From the NCBI GenBank assembly GCA_963971225.1, contig OZ020267.1, forward strand, positions 124,933,568 to 124,997,567: a DNA stretch of 64,000 nucleotides. The letters run 5' to 3'. Positions 11,701 through 26,700 of the stretch are shown here, one piece after another. The notes under the pieces were generated by a model. That model worked only from the letters and a program-made list of their open reading frames with translations, had not been told where the DNA came from and searched no databases. Within the stretch, counting starts at the first letter, position 1. Every line of letters starts with the position of its first letter. The DNA is from Melieria omissa. Lineage: Eukaryota; Arthropoda; Insecta; Diptera; Ulidiidae. The position numbers and the translations under genes are program-made.

Positions 11701-14700
11701 GAGTACTTTTCCCATTAAATTAAGTAAGTTTTCTCATGCCGCTCTCCAAGGCATACTTTGAGGCTAACTATTAATTAAAAGAACCTCAAAAACTTTCTTT
11801 CAACTACAATGTGGATTAATGATCAACTCTGACAAGTTATAAATCTCACACATTTATGCAACAAAGATTTTACTGCTCATAGGAAATGCTAATGAAGTGG
11901 CCACAAGTTATTTTCAGCCACATTTTAATATGCGCAGCAAATGAAACACTTAATTATAAACGCTCATAAAAGTCTGTACTCACACACACACACACAGAAA
12001 CATACTTATGCAGTCACAAAGTTATGTATAAAATGCTACAACAACAACCAACAATGTGCGCCTTCAATTTCATATTAGCTCTCAATTTAATTAGCCAGCA
12101 ACAGCGCACAAGCTCAGCGCACTCGAATGAAACATTTATGCGAATTGCGCCATAACAGCGGCACACTTTTAGGCGTTTGCACTCACGTCAAATATTATGT
12201 CTGTAAAATTCGACATAAATATTTGCGGAAGCCGCACACAAACACAAACGCAGACACAAAAACACACTCACACACACAGATGTTGCAAAATGTTACACAA
12301 TGTTACGCATACGCCCCGTGCGCTCACATGCGTGAAGCGCAGCAGTTCCTCAAGTAGTATCTGTGTTTGTGTGTGTGTGCGTGTCCAAATTGCGCTGCTT
12401 GTGCGGAGATTACATTTTTACCGTTAAACAAATGTGCGCCTGGCATTATTCATCTCTTCCCACTTATACACCAAACGTCGCTCGCCGCTCGCTGCCTGCT
12501 GTCTGCCATTTGCCATATGCCGTCTGTTGTCTGCCGCCTGCAGTGTGATCCCGGCGTTGGAGTTGATCGATTTTTTCATGCCATCTACACACAGCCCGCC
12601 ACTCGCATGGTGATGCTGCTCGGCTCCGCCTGTTCCGAGGTCACCGAAAGTCTGGCCAAGGTTGTGCCGTACTGGAACATTGTGCAGGTAAGTGAGAAAT
12701 TAAGTTTGCGTAAGCATCACAAAGTGGGTGCTGTGGCTGTGCCGCCATAAGATCGGCACAGTTGCGTCAGATAAATAATTAAGCTTGAATAGCAGCGAGC
12801 CGTGCGCCTGTTAAACTCTTGTGAAACTTTATACTTTTCGTTTTGCTCAAATTACCCTTTGGGCGCGCGTCCCAGACGCTGCCAACGCCAACCGCCAACT
12901 TGCCACAACAACCGCACCGCCAGTTAGCCTTTTGCACCCCTTCGGGAATCTTCCTTTCAACCGCAAACAAAAGCCACCATCTATTGTGCGTGTAGCCAAC
13001 GATGTACTTTGCCCATTGGGACACCACAGCACACTTCTTCTACTTCCTTCTGCTGCCGTCTGGCTCGGCTTCCACACCAGAACAGCATCCAACGCCGCTT
13101 CCTTTCGCATCATCGTCTCCGCACGATTGATTAACCCTTTGCATGATAAGCTCAATTCGATTTATTAAGTCAAATTATCCTTTGAAAGCACTTCCTCTCG
13201 CCTGCTGCTGCTGCTGCTCTGCGCTCGGCGCATTTTGTCCTTGAGCTTTGAATTCCTTAACTACATTTGCAGTTTATTTACTTCCGTTCCACCTAATAAA
13301 ACCCTCTCACACATACATGCAAACATCATAAAATTTTACATGAACACGCAGATAGTAATCCATGATTCGTAAAAGTGTGCAGTGCTTGGCGGTTAAAGGT
13401 GGCAAAGTTTTTCTTTTTTCAACTCGCAATTTTGTCATAAATTCATTTGCTGCAATTTGCCCCACTTTTCTACTTATGTGGGCACCTACCTGCATTTCTG
13501 ATTTTTGCTCAAACATTTGTCGAGTTATCGGTTGAGTGGACAATTTCGCACATGAATAGTTTGTAAAGTTTGCTTTTTATTCAATTTTGCTGAAAGCAAA
13601 GTTTCATACGATTAAAGTTTTGTTCTCAGCTTTTCATAAATGGCAGTGAAGGGTTTTGGTAATTCGACGATTTGTAGATTACGAAAAGAAAAGCTCATGT
13701 TTTGAAATCAATTCTGACAATGATGTTGCATTTTCATTGGGCATCCTAAAACGTCCATTGTGAATCTATTTTCACTTACAGTAAAGAATTTCATCAGTCT
13801 CTCTCTCTGGGGCAAATAAGTTCGACATCTTGTTGAGGTAGAATAGATCCGAAATTTTAACATTTTCACAGAAAAAGTTAGATTCATCTTTACTTCAAAC
13901 CACGACAAAGACGAGAAGTGACAAAGAAAGCATTGCGTAATTTCTACCTCATTCTCACAGCGCAGTTCCTACAAACATCAATGGGCGATAGGCTCCACTT
14001 AGTGAACGATAACCTAATGACGCTATGTCCAGTGATGATCTCAGTACAAATGACACCACAAATAGGGTTTTCCTCATGAACAATGGGAGCCATAGTGCTC
14101 GGCAGGAGCCACAGTCGTTTCTACTTAGTCATGACGATTCAATATATTTGAGAATCAATCTGTCTTAATCTATATACAGAGCAGATTTTAGAAGTAGCAC
14201 AGATACATCCCCAAAGTGACCACATTTCTTGTGATATCGTCTGTGGCATGGATCCATCTAAGTATCAGACAGTATGACCGCAGCTCTGGAAATATCGAAC
14301 ATGACCTCGTTACTGACTTCTCAAAAGTGCAAATTGCCTGTTGCTTCATTCCTGGTTACTCCAGAGTGGCACAGCATGATTCCCTTTATTACCAGTCACT
14401 GCGATCCTCATCCTTACTATCTTGTTTGCTGCTCCAATTTCGATCACCATAGAGTGGCTTGGAATACAGTGATGAGAGAACTTGATGGTGTCGCATGATC
14501 TCAGTAAAAGAAACGCGACATATCTCAGCTAACTTTGATTTAAATGCAGCTGACTCCAGTGCTCTAAGTTCCGGGAGCTGAGTGCGATAATGTGGATACC
14601 CGTTTGAGGAAATGCTATAAAGATCTGACATCTACATGATTTTTAGACATTTAATGCTTCTAAGTAAAGACCATACATTGCGTCTTCATACATGTTGTCA

Positions 14701-17700
14701 TTGTCTATAAAACAAAAACAATGTTGAAGCCATTCCACGTGGCGCTTGTTACGATCCAGTTTGGTAGACTTTATACAGTTTCAATTACACAATTTATATT
14801 ATTATTGTAAAACTATTTAGAACTGCAACCAATTTTAATATTTTTTACTGATTTACATATCTGGAGCCTCAAAAAAAAGGACCTAAATACAAAAAAATTC
14901 AAGTTCATGCAAACATTATGAAAATATTGATTTTCCAAGTTGAAAAATGTTTAAAATATATGAACAGTAGACATGATTTAGTGCAGAATTTTTCGATTTT
15001 GATGCTCCGCAACCTCTCATTTTATGCGCTTTGATCAAAAAGTGCATGAGCCAAAAAAGCTGGGAAATTCGAGAAATTGCTCCACAGCTGGTCAGAAGTT
15101 GCTCTTAGAGGGATAAAATCTATGAATGACCCCCACTAGTTTTCTTTACTGAACATTTCTTTCAAACATATTTATACCCCATATCCAACCATTAATGGGG
15201 CTCCCATACAAAATGGCCGTTTTTATAAAATAGGCTCCCACTGCTCCCGTGTTGTTCCCAGACATGTCAAATGTATGACCGACATCCATTTATTTTCCCT
15301 TCCAAATGTTTCTTCCAAACATACTTACCCGCTATCTCCAAGTTCTAAGGGGGCTGCCATACAAAACTGGGCATTTTGTATGGAATTGGCTCCCCACCTG
15401 TAAATGTTAAGTAAACAAGAAAACATTGTATCTCGGAAACTGCTCAACCGATTTGAATGATTTATTTAACAATCTACAACAATCTTGATTGCAAAAAATA
15501 CAAAATTAATTAAGGTTCAAAAGTTCACCACCAGAGGGCGTCTCCCATACGATCGAATTGGTGAGGTTGTGAATTTTTGGATTTCCACAAAGCAAAAATC
15601 AAAATGTATGGTCGAAACACCATTAACCTCGTATTTTCTACACTAAGCAAAGTCATATGTAAACAAATGTTTAAAATTTTTTCAATTCTTGAACAAATGA
15701 ATTTTCAAATAAATTTCTTGACAAAAAAATCATGTTCCAATATCCGCTGAACCCTTCAAGTGACTTCCAAATAAAATATATGTATGCTATATATATATTT
15801 ATCATGTCTATCAAAGCGATTTATTCGCAACAACTAACAAAATGTTGAGTTCCATTACTTTTCCCCCAACTGCCATTCAAACATTATTTCGCAGGTCTCT
15901 TTTGGTTCCACATCGCCAGCGCTGAGCGATCGTCACGAGTTTCCCTACTTCTATCGCACTGTGGCGCCCGACTCGTCGCACAATCCCGCACGCATTGCCT
16001 TCATACGACGCTTTGGCTGGGACACGGTGACCACATTCTCCCAGAACGAAGAAGTTCACTCGTTGGCAGTCAACGACCTGGTGACCGAATTGGAAGCAGC
16101 AAATATTTCATGTGCAGCCACCATCACTTTTGCCGCGACAGATTTCAAAGACCAACTGTTGTTGTTGCGTGTAAGAACAAATCATACACAAACAAACAAA
16201 CAAGTCACATACATATATATTTATGCCTATCTAATACACATATCAAAGTACAAATGCGTCGCTATTAATTGAAGCATTTTTGCCTTCTTACTTTTCTGCT
16301 CGCTTCCGATGGAATAACAACTTGTTTTATTGCTCCTTCACTCGAAATCCGAAATCCTCACGCTTTGTTGGCTTCTGCCGCTTGGTGCCGGACAGGAGAC
16401 GGATACACGCATCATTATCGGCAGCTTCTCGCAGGACCTGGCGCCGCAGATACTCTGCGAGGCGTTTCGGCTGCGCATGTTCGGCGCCGATTACGCGTGG
16501 ATACTGCACGAGAGCATGGGCGCTCCCTGGTGGAATGCCATACCGGCATCGGGCACGCACTGCACAGCTGCCGAGCTGCAGGAGGCCGTCGAAAATCTGA
16601 TTATCGTCTCCAGTCACAACAGCATCGTCGGCAACAACGTCAGCTTCAGCGGCCTGGTAGGTGTTCCATCTCGCGCCTCACTTGCGGCGCGCCATGAATG
16701 AATGATTGTTTATTGGTTTATTTATTTGTTTGCCGATTCGTCTGCGGTCGGTCATTGTGCGGCAACGGCACAACTGCCAATCGGTCACAATGGCAAGTCG
16801 ACAACAACGAAGAGCCCGCGACGTAGGCGCATTGTTGACGCTGTGATGTTGCCACTGGAAATGATTTATTTGATTAGTTGTGCTACAGTTGGATTTCGCG
16901 CTGAATGGGTATTGAAATTGCGTTTATTTTGCCATGAAATAAGCTCAACCAAGTCGAGTATTGAATGCGTTTGGCGAAATTGCGCTGTTGCTTTTGTTTT
17001 ACTTGCGATTGTGCAAATAGAGACGAAAATTGCCGGAACGTGGCGCAAGTTCTGGTCGCAACTTGATTGCTTGACGAAATCCTGCGTGAACGTTCACTTA
17101 GATTGAACTATGGCACTTCGAATCGCTGCTGACTGTACGCTTTCTATGGTTTTTTCATTTGTTTGCAGAACAATGACATGTTCCATGCACAGTTGCGGCA
17201 ACAATTTGCACAATTCCAAAGTCTGGCCGACGCTGAAATCACCAAAACCACCGCAACGCACACACGACAGCAATCAGCGCTCGCTGACGATGATGCGGGC
17301 AGCAGCGACGGCACGCGTGCTGCCATATCGCGCTATGCGCCGCAGACGTATGACGCCGTGTGGGCGATTGCCTTGGCGTTGCGTGCCGCCGAGGAGCACT
17401 GGCGGAAAGATGCAATTCAATCAAAATTGGATCGCTTCGATTATACGCGCAGCGACATGGCCTGGGAATTTCTACAGCAGCTGGGCAAATTGGATTTTCT
17501 GGGCGTGTCGGTGAGTTAATAGCGTCAAACTGAACAGAAAATGGCTTCATGGTGCTTTTGTTTATTTAATACTTAATATTTGGGTATTTATTTGGCAAGA
17601 AAATTGCAATAATTACAATAATTGTCACAAAAATACTGTATTACGGAAATTGTTACTCATACGCCACGTGTGTCCTGTTTAGTGTAAACTGCCAGAAGTA

Positions 17701-20700
17701 GACTATTTTAGTATTCAATACAACTTCAATGCTTCTGAGTTCACTAGGGGAATAGATTTGGATTTAATATTGGAATTGTTACTCATACGCCACGTGTGTC
17801 CTGTTTAGTATAAACTCTCAGGAGTGGACTATGTACGAATATTTTAAGATTCAATACAATTTCAATGCTTCTGAGTTCACTAGAAGAATCAATTTGCATA
17901 TATCGGTTTAATATTGAAATTGTTGCTCATACGCCACGTGCAACGTGTTTAGAGTGAAGCAGCAGATGTGAACAATTTTAATATGCAAAAGTACTTTAAT
18001 GCTGCCAAGCGCAGCGTCACTAATAGAATTGATTTGTATGTATCAGTTCTATATTGAAATTGTTACTCATACGCCACATGTGTCCTGTTTAGTCTAAACT
18101 CTCAGAAGTGGACTACGAGTATATTAGTGTTCAATACAACTCCAATGCTTCCGAGCTCACTAGGCGAATCGATTTGGATGTATCAGTTCGATATTGGATT
18201 TGTTACTCATATGCCACGTGTAACGTGTTTAGAGTTAAATCTCAGATGTGACCAATTTTAATATGCAATTGAATTTGAATGCTTCTAAGCACAGCATCAA
18301 TAGTAGAATCGATTTGGATGTATCAGTTCTATATTTAAATTGTTACTCATACGCCACGTGCAAAGCGTTTAGAATGAAGTCTCAGATGTGAACAATTTTA
18401 ATATGCAATCGAGGTTGAAGAATTGATTAAAGTGTATAAGTTCTATATTTGAATTGTTACTCATACGCCACGTGTGTTTTGTTTAGCAGAAACACTCAGA
18501 AGTGGACTATTTTAGTTTTCAATACAACTTTAATGCTTCTGAGCTCACTAGTGGAATTGATCTAAATATTCGTATCAGTTCTATATTGGAATTTTTACTC
18601 ATACGCCACGTGCAACGTGTTTCGTGTAAAGTCTTAAAAGTGGACTATTTGAGTACGCAAAAGTTCTTTAATGCTTATGAGCGCAGCGTCACTAATGGAT
18701 GAATGGATTTGTATACATCAGTTCTATATTGGAATGGTTGCTGATACACACAACATACGTGCAACATGTTTGATATAAAGTCGCAAAGGTCAGAGGTCAA
18801 TCATATAAAATCACTGCTTAGTTGTTGGCGAACTGAGCGTCACTAATAGAATCAACTTACGTGTATGAATTCAGATATATCAATAAATATTATTTGGCGC
18901 GCACAAAAACACATAAATTGTTACTCATACGCCACGTGAATCCTCTGGTGTATGATTCTTAGTATGAATTCTTAGAAGCAGTATGGATTATTTAAACTGC
19001 ATGCGCTCAAATTTCAATGTTTTGTAGCGCAGCGTCAACCATAGTTATAATCGGTTTTCATATAAATATTTTATAAGTACTGAAGTAACTCATACGCCAC
19101 GTGTATTCTGTCTCAAAGCAAATGATATTAGAATGCAAAATGTAATGTTTAGGTCAGCGTGAACCGTATTTAGACTTGATTTATATACTAATATCGGTTT
19201 ATATTGAAATTGTTACGCATACGCCAAGTATGCCCTGTTTAGTAAAAAGTCTCAGAAGTGGAAGATTTTAATATAAACTTAGTCTCTAAGCTCAGCGTCA
19301 CTAGAAAAATTTAGTTCCAAATGTATCAGTTCTATATTGTAATTGTTACTCATACGCCACGTGCGCCCCATACGAAAAAGTAAAGTGTATAACATTATCC
19401 AGTAGAATTTGCTTTCGACAGTCTGCGTAAGTAGTTTTGTTCAGTAAAACACTCACAACAAAGTAAACCTTTGTTTCTTGTGAGAATTCTTGCACCAATT
19501 TTATCATCAAACACATAATAAACTTTTATTTCACACGTAGTAACTTTAAGTAAGATGGTTGTATTAACTGCTCACTTTATTGAGTAGCCAACACAATTCC
19601 ACAACCAATTCACCTCACATGCTTATTGGCAGCATTCAACTTCTCTTCACTTAACTACGTTTTTCACAGTTCACCAAAACCGATTGCCATGCGTACATTT
19701 ATGCCACCATTCACCATTCATTCGTTCTTCATATCTCTCTCTTTCTCTCCACAGGGTCCAGTCTCGTTCAGTGGTCCGGATCGTATTGGCACCACCGCCT
19801 TCTATCAAATACAGCGCGGCATACTCGAGCCAATTGCACTGTACTATCCCGCTGAAAATTTGCTCGACTTTCGCTGTCCACGCTGCAGGTCGGTAAAGTG
19901 GCACAGCGGCCAGGTGCCAATTGCCAAGCGGATTTTTAAAGTGCGCGTCGCCACCATTGCCCCGCTCGCCTTCTACACAATAGCCACGCTGTCGTCCGTT
20001 GGCATAGCGCTGGCCATCGCATTTCTGGCATTCAATCTGCACTTTCGTAAATTGAAGTGAGTATTCGAAGTGGAAGGAAATTAAACACATTGTCGCTTCC
20101 GTAACCTTTTCACATTTCACGCGTTTATTACCTCACGTCCGCTCTCCATCTCTTGCTCTCTCTGTTAAATATTTAAAGAGCCATAAAGCTATCCAGTCCG
20201 AAGCTGAGCAACATTACGGCTGTCGGCTGCATTTTCGTCTACACAGCTGTCATACTGCTGGGACTGGACTACTCGACGCTGCCCTCGGCTGCAGGATCCT
20301 TCGCCACTGTCTGCACGGTAAGCGTTCGCCACAACCAATGACGTTTGCAGTGTTGCTGAAAACCACCAGCGCCTCACCAGTGATTTAAATTGATTTTTCA
20401 CATAAACATTTGCAGCTACTCTCGCATACACACACACACAAACACACACGTTCATGCAACTTTTATCAGAAGCGTCAAACAGCAGAAAAACGAAACCAAT
20501 ATTTATTACACTTTTTCATACATTTTTTCATTTCACAAAACATATACGAAAAGTATTTTGTATATATGACTTTTTATCAACAAATGTAGCCAACCAAAAA
20601 TTGAAAAACTTTTTTCGCGGATATGAATTTTTTTTCACACAAATACTCATAAAAAAATGGTTGTCCATATTTCCATGCCATTTTATTTTATGCATTATAT

Positions 20701-23700
20701 CAACGATTGTGTGCAAAGATTAAAAGGTTACAGCAGTAAAATTTGTTAATTAGAAAACAAAACAAAATACTGAATGCAAATTTATATTAATAAAAAATTT
20801 AAAAAATTATATATAAAACAAAGAATATGAAATAAAATTTACAAAATATTGCAAACACGCAAACACACCCACATCACACACACACACACACGCATTCAAA
20901 TATGAAATTCTTATCATTTGCATGACTTGCGGCGCGCACGCACATCACGCTTTCGCAGTCACGCTTTCAATTTCCTCAAAGCGGTTTCCCAAAGCGGCTT
21001 TTCCGCTTTTGCCACACTTGACTTAAATTGGCTTTGTTCTTGTTCTTACTTATTTTTTTTATAGGCTCGCGTGTATTTGTTGTCGGCCGGCTTTTCGCTG
21101 GCATTCGGTTCGATGTTCGCCAAAACGTATCGTGTGCACCGCATCTTCACGCGCACCGGCAGCGTTTTCAAGGACAAAATGCTGCAGGACATACAGCTAA
21201 TACTGCTCGTGTGCGGCCTGTTGCTGGTCGACGGCCTGGTCGTGACGCTGTGGGTTGTCGCCGATCCCATGGAACGACATTTGCATAATTTGACACTGGA
21301 AATCAGCAGCATCGATCGCAGTGTCGTCTATCAGCCACAGGTGGGAGGTGAATTGAGCACGTTGGGCGCATAAAAACTAATGTGTTCGATAATGTTCGAC
21401 AATTCGCAATGCTTGTACTCGTTTATGGAGAATGCAACTTTGGCAAAGTGGTTTCGAGTCGTTTGTGGTATTTGAGTATACCAACAGTTTGTCTGTATTT
21501 CTCGATTGACAATTTAATGCACATTGCGTTGATGTTAAATTGAGAATTGTGATTCTTTTTGTAATAGCAATGGTGCTTTAAAATATGAAAATATTTTTTT
21601 TAATATGAAAAGAAAGGAAATTTGTGTTTAAAGGATTTTCTTAAAACATATTGAATCTTGGAGAAACCAATATTTTCACCTTTTGTAAGTGTTAATCTTT
21701 GAAACTCGTTTATTTCGTAGTTTGTTTACTTGTTTATGGTTAGAACGATGGTTGTGTGGTTGGATTTCTTATCAATTATAGGAGACTTGAAACAACAATT
21801 CAAAAATTATGTATTCGACCTGACTAGCTCTCATGTATAATGAGGTCTCCAAACAACAGAGCACTTGAAAAAATTGAATCATTAGACAATTTCTTTATTA
21901 CTTTTGCTTATGTTTTTGGGAGTAAAAATAAGTTTTCAGGTTTCTTTGTAATATTGAAACTTTATTGAGAAAAATTTCTGCATTGTAAGCTACGACTTTT
22001 ATCAATCTTTCAGGCAGCATACGATTTTCGTGTTAAAACAACTTCTCTTCTTTAAAGAGGAACTAATAACTGACCCTATTTTTGATCCATTGTGAAAAGT
22101 GCTTTTCGGACAAGCCATGAGTCCTTGCGACTTGTGCCGATCGACAAGTGATAGTCGGTAGGAACAATGTTTGGTGAATACGGTGCGTAAGATAAGAACA
22201 ACATCCGATTGCAGTGCCTCCAAAGTTTCCTCGTCGCCTTTTTCCACTTATGGCCAAGCGTTCTCGTGCAGAAGCATTAGTACTTCTCACTGTTTTATGG
22301 CATAAAGATTGGATTACATAGAGCACAAAAAAATTGTGTTGTTTACACTTCAGCAAAATGACACACACACTCACTGACTTTTAGAGAGAATGTAATGCTT
22401 AGACAGGCAATTTAATGCTTGTGATGTCATCTTTTGTAAATCCCTCAAAACATAGTTGTACTCTCAATAATAGTTTCGCTGTAATTAAACTGCTATGAAT
22501 GCCTTACTTTCCGTATTTTATACATGGGTCAAAAATTGCAATACTTCAAACCGTCTTTCTAATACTTCGGTTTTTTCTGATGCTTTATAGTGTAGTTATT
22601 TATTTATTGATTTATTTAAAATTAATTACAATCAATTTTATATTTAATTATGGAAGTGCTAGCTGCCAGGGCTATCGGCTTGAGTTTTAATTAACCCTCT
22701 AGCAAGCCAATTTTTTTCGATGAAAAAATTATAGACGGGCTAGTTTTGGATCAGAAAAGTCGAAAATGAAGTTATTTTTTCTAATTGATGAGTAGTTTAG
22801 CTTCCAGTGGAGAAAAAAGGAACCCCGCCGGATCTGCCGGCTTTGGAGTGAAAAAATTAAATACAATATCGTTGATTTAAATTTGGTTTATTATAATTAT
22901 GAGACAACGAATTGAAAAGTGTAAAGAGAAAAATAATTTATTATTATTATCATTATTTTCATTTTTGGTAATAAAAGCATAAGTCCAGTTTACATTTCGT
23001 GCAAATTACTTGGGTTTCCGATTTGCATCCAGGGTTTTTGCACATTCGTTTACCCTTACGATCCAAAAAATGAGGTAAATGGTTATATCCGTCAAAGCGT
23101 ACAACCGAAGGGGGATATAAGTCATCTTTGGTGGTGGTGACCGGGCGTTTGAAATATTTTTAGACGGCCTACCTGATTGCTTACGTTGTCCTTGCAGTTT
23201 CTAACAAAGGACAGGCGCGACTTCCCTGCGAAATTTAGGAAGTTCGATCATGATCATTTTTTGTATCCTTTCACTTTTATAACACTTTCGTTAAAACCGC
23301 CTTTGGATTAAGAACACTTTTATCTACTTACCAGTAATTTTCTGAGCTTTATCAAAAATATCTTAATATTTTTAATTAATTTTTAAAAATCACAACGTTT
23401 CACAAATTAGGTTTACGCCTTTTCGGCACCAATTTTATGCTTTAATTGAAAATGGTACCGAAAATATGACCACAACAATAAAAAATATTCATTGTGCATG
23501 CATTGAACAGTTTCTCAAACCTTCTTGACGATTAAAAACAAAAATGGGTTTGCGTGGAATTTTAAAGCTAAAAGATTACACCCGCCTACAGACGGACTAG
23601 CCTGCTAGAGGGTTAAATTACATTTTCAGTTTTTAGCTTTTTTAAAAACTTATGATTTAATTCTATATTGTGGTGAGATGGATTGGCGATGATATTGTAG

Positions 23701-26700
23701 TGTAATTTACTACAAACTATATGTTAATAGTAAATAATTTATATATTGAAATTTACTTCACCCTGTGCAGTGTTTTGCTTAAAATTTGGAGCAAATAGAA
23801 GAGTAAGGGGTATTAGGTTCCTTGTATTGTGAAAGGACTAAGTAGGGTACAGAGTACACTTCCATTGTACGAGTACGTACTTACTTAACTGGCTGTTACC
23901 AGGTTACGGTCTGCTGTAAAAGTTCTCGCCAGGCGCCTCTACTTTGCGTGCGACTTCTCCTGTCAGTCACACCAAGAGATGATAGGACATGCTCAACTTG
24001 GTCCTTCCATCGAAGACACGGTCTCGTTTATGCCATCAACCTCAAACTACCGCATTGAACACCTTCTTTGCCGAAGCTCCACCGTCCATACGGGAGCTAA
24101 CGTAGCCGTAGGATGTCAATTCGTTCGTTGTTCATTCGTATTCGATAGACGTCGCCAAAACGAACAGAGCTGAATATTTTGTAAACCATTTCAACCATTG
24201 TGGTCTGTGGTAATACCACACAATCTCAACACTACCTCTGGAATTCGAACTACAATAAATGATGTCGTTTTTGGAATCAGCTAGATTATCTTATCTCATG
24301 AGACCCCAAGTGCTTCTTGACTTTTGTGAAGAGTGCAGAATATATTTGTGGTCAAAAGCAATAGCCGTTAAAGTCGACTTAAGAAGAGATTGAGTTATGG
24401 ATGTCACCACGTTTCCTTGACTGTGTTTATGTTTGTGTAAAATCGGGGAGTTTGTAACTTTAAAATAAAAAAGTTATTAATAAAAACCTATTCGATGAAA
24501 TTATAATGAATACACATTGTATTTGTAATAATCGCCTTAGTTTAATTAAGAGTTCTGCTTCTCTAAATAAAAAATATTTCCAATATTTAGTTCATTCTAA
24601 TCAATCATATAATAATCTATTATCATTGGTAATGTTGATTTCAGTATGCGTTCGTTTCTTTATCAAATATGCGCTTAAAACTTTAAAACGAGATTGCTCC
24701 AAACAGCAATTTTCGATTTAGGCGGTTATTGCTTTTAACCACAGATATAATTAGGACAGTTTTATTCCTTTTGATACCACACAATCTCGTCTCTCCCTCT
24801 GGAACTCGAAAAAACTTGCATAAAATTCTGAGATATTCATTAGATTTCTGTTTCTTTGTGTTAGTGTTTTTATTTTGTTTCGGTAAGAGTGCAGGTCTTG
24901 CACTCTGAAACTGAAAAGTTACTCAAATTATTGGTTCATCTTTGCGGCTTTGGAAAAAGATATTGATTTGGTAATCCTAGTCTATGATAACCTCGACAAG
25001 GATGCCTAGCATACCCCTTTTGAAATCAATTAAAGGTTTTGTGTGCTCTTAGTTCAGCTCGATTCTAACTAAGAGGGTCTCTGAGATCATCTAAACAATG
25101 TTGGGAGCAATGATCAGCACTTTCCTTATATTTTCTTGTTGCATGCTCTCAGCTTGCTGCTTAAGAATTCTATGGAGAGTTTCGTGCTTGGGCTTTGTCT
25201 GGGCAATTTTCTTTATCTGTTTTTTTTACTTGATCACCTTCCTTGAGAGCATAAACCTCAACAAGAAAAGTGACTAATGGGTTTATTAGTCTATCACTAC
25301 CAGTTCTAAGTAATGAGTCCACAATCTGTTGTCCCCTGGGAGAGACACCCGCTAATGTAAAACTTTATTGCTGGGTTGTGTAGAACTCCCTCTGTGCGTC
25401 CGTTGTTTTTAAGTGATAGGTGTTGTTGTAAAACGCATATGGCGGTGTCTTTGCTAAGTTTGCTTTGGATGATAAATGAGCTGTTGCACATTTAGGTTAA
25501 TCCGAACGGATTACGAAAACTGTATTTGCAAATCTGCTGCGAGCTGCTCATTACAACTGATTGACGTGGGAAGAATACGAGCTTGCCAAAGGGTAACGGA
25601 TTTGATTGGGTAATGCTGAAGGGATACGAAATAAAGGGGAAAAGTTTTAATTTAGAACAATGCGGTACCAGTCCAAGCAGGAATCGAATACACGTCCCTT
25701 GCGATGGGAGCCCAGTGTACTTCACACTGGGTTACCAAAGCAGCCGCCTGGCTTATAAAACAGCTTTAATGTGGGAACACAAAGTATTTAACCTTTATGT
25801 TTTGTTGCGGTCAAATTGATGCACCTTTGACCTGTAAGATTGTTGTATGTTTTCATGGTTGTAAAACCAAACTTTGCATAAATTTCCAGGAAAACTAAAA
25901 CAAGTGTTTTATTCCAAATAATTATTGTTCTGTTTTATTTTGATTTAACTCGAATGCTCTTGAATCCTTTTTCTTTTTTTTTGAGCGATTGAATGTGAAG
26001 CATAATTGAAATTATTATATTAAATTATATTTTTTAGTGCATGTTTAGTGTGACCATATGGTGACACTATATGCTAGTGGGTTAGTGAAAAATTTAAAAT
26101 AGTTAAGTAAAGTAAGTTAATTTAGTTAATTTAAATTAATTTAACATTTATTAATAGTTCATTTTCTGTAAAGTTTAAGTTTTTTTTTAATTGAGTCAAT
26201 CAAACTCAACAACAAAATAGTTGAGATATATTTTTAAGCACCTTCGCAAAGTTAAGTATTGCAAGATATTTGGTTCAGATATCAGAGTAAGTTAAAATTT
26301 ATACGATTGCGTTGCAAAATTGGTCTGACCCACTTTCAGTTTTAAATGCAAATAGAAAATAAATCAAATTAAATGAGCTGAGCTAAAACTTTGTTCAACA
26401 AAAAGGATTCGTAAAGTTTTTGCTTCAAGAAAAATGCTCAACAAAAACTCTTGAATTGTAGAATTTTTGCAACTTTAGCATTGAAAGTTGCTTTATTTTT
26501 GCACTTTTTTGTCATTCGACCAAATATTTCAACAACAACTGTTCCAACGAATCTTTGTTAAAGGGGCAACTTTATCAAACTACGGATTTGCTATAGCGAC
26601 ATGTGCCACACATTGCAATGCAGTTGGAGACCAACGAATGTACAAATGACAATTTAAAGCTCAGTCCATCTCAAATGTCGCTTTTTTCGAAAATGTGTGG

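Noticed and set aside
12821..13168. Overlapping open frames on both strands in intron 2
   Set aside because: No domain or similarity seen. They arise from a locally GC-richer intron segment.
17600..19400. CRISPR-like array of short repeats and spacers
   Set aside because: Units are 114-165 bp, the spacers are themselves homologous, and the setting is a eukaryotic intron, so it is a satellite.
19671..20120. 149-codon frame antisense to receptor exon 6
   Set aside because: Shadow of the real exon. The sense strand carries the conserved receptor sequence.
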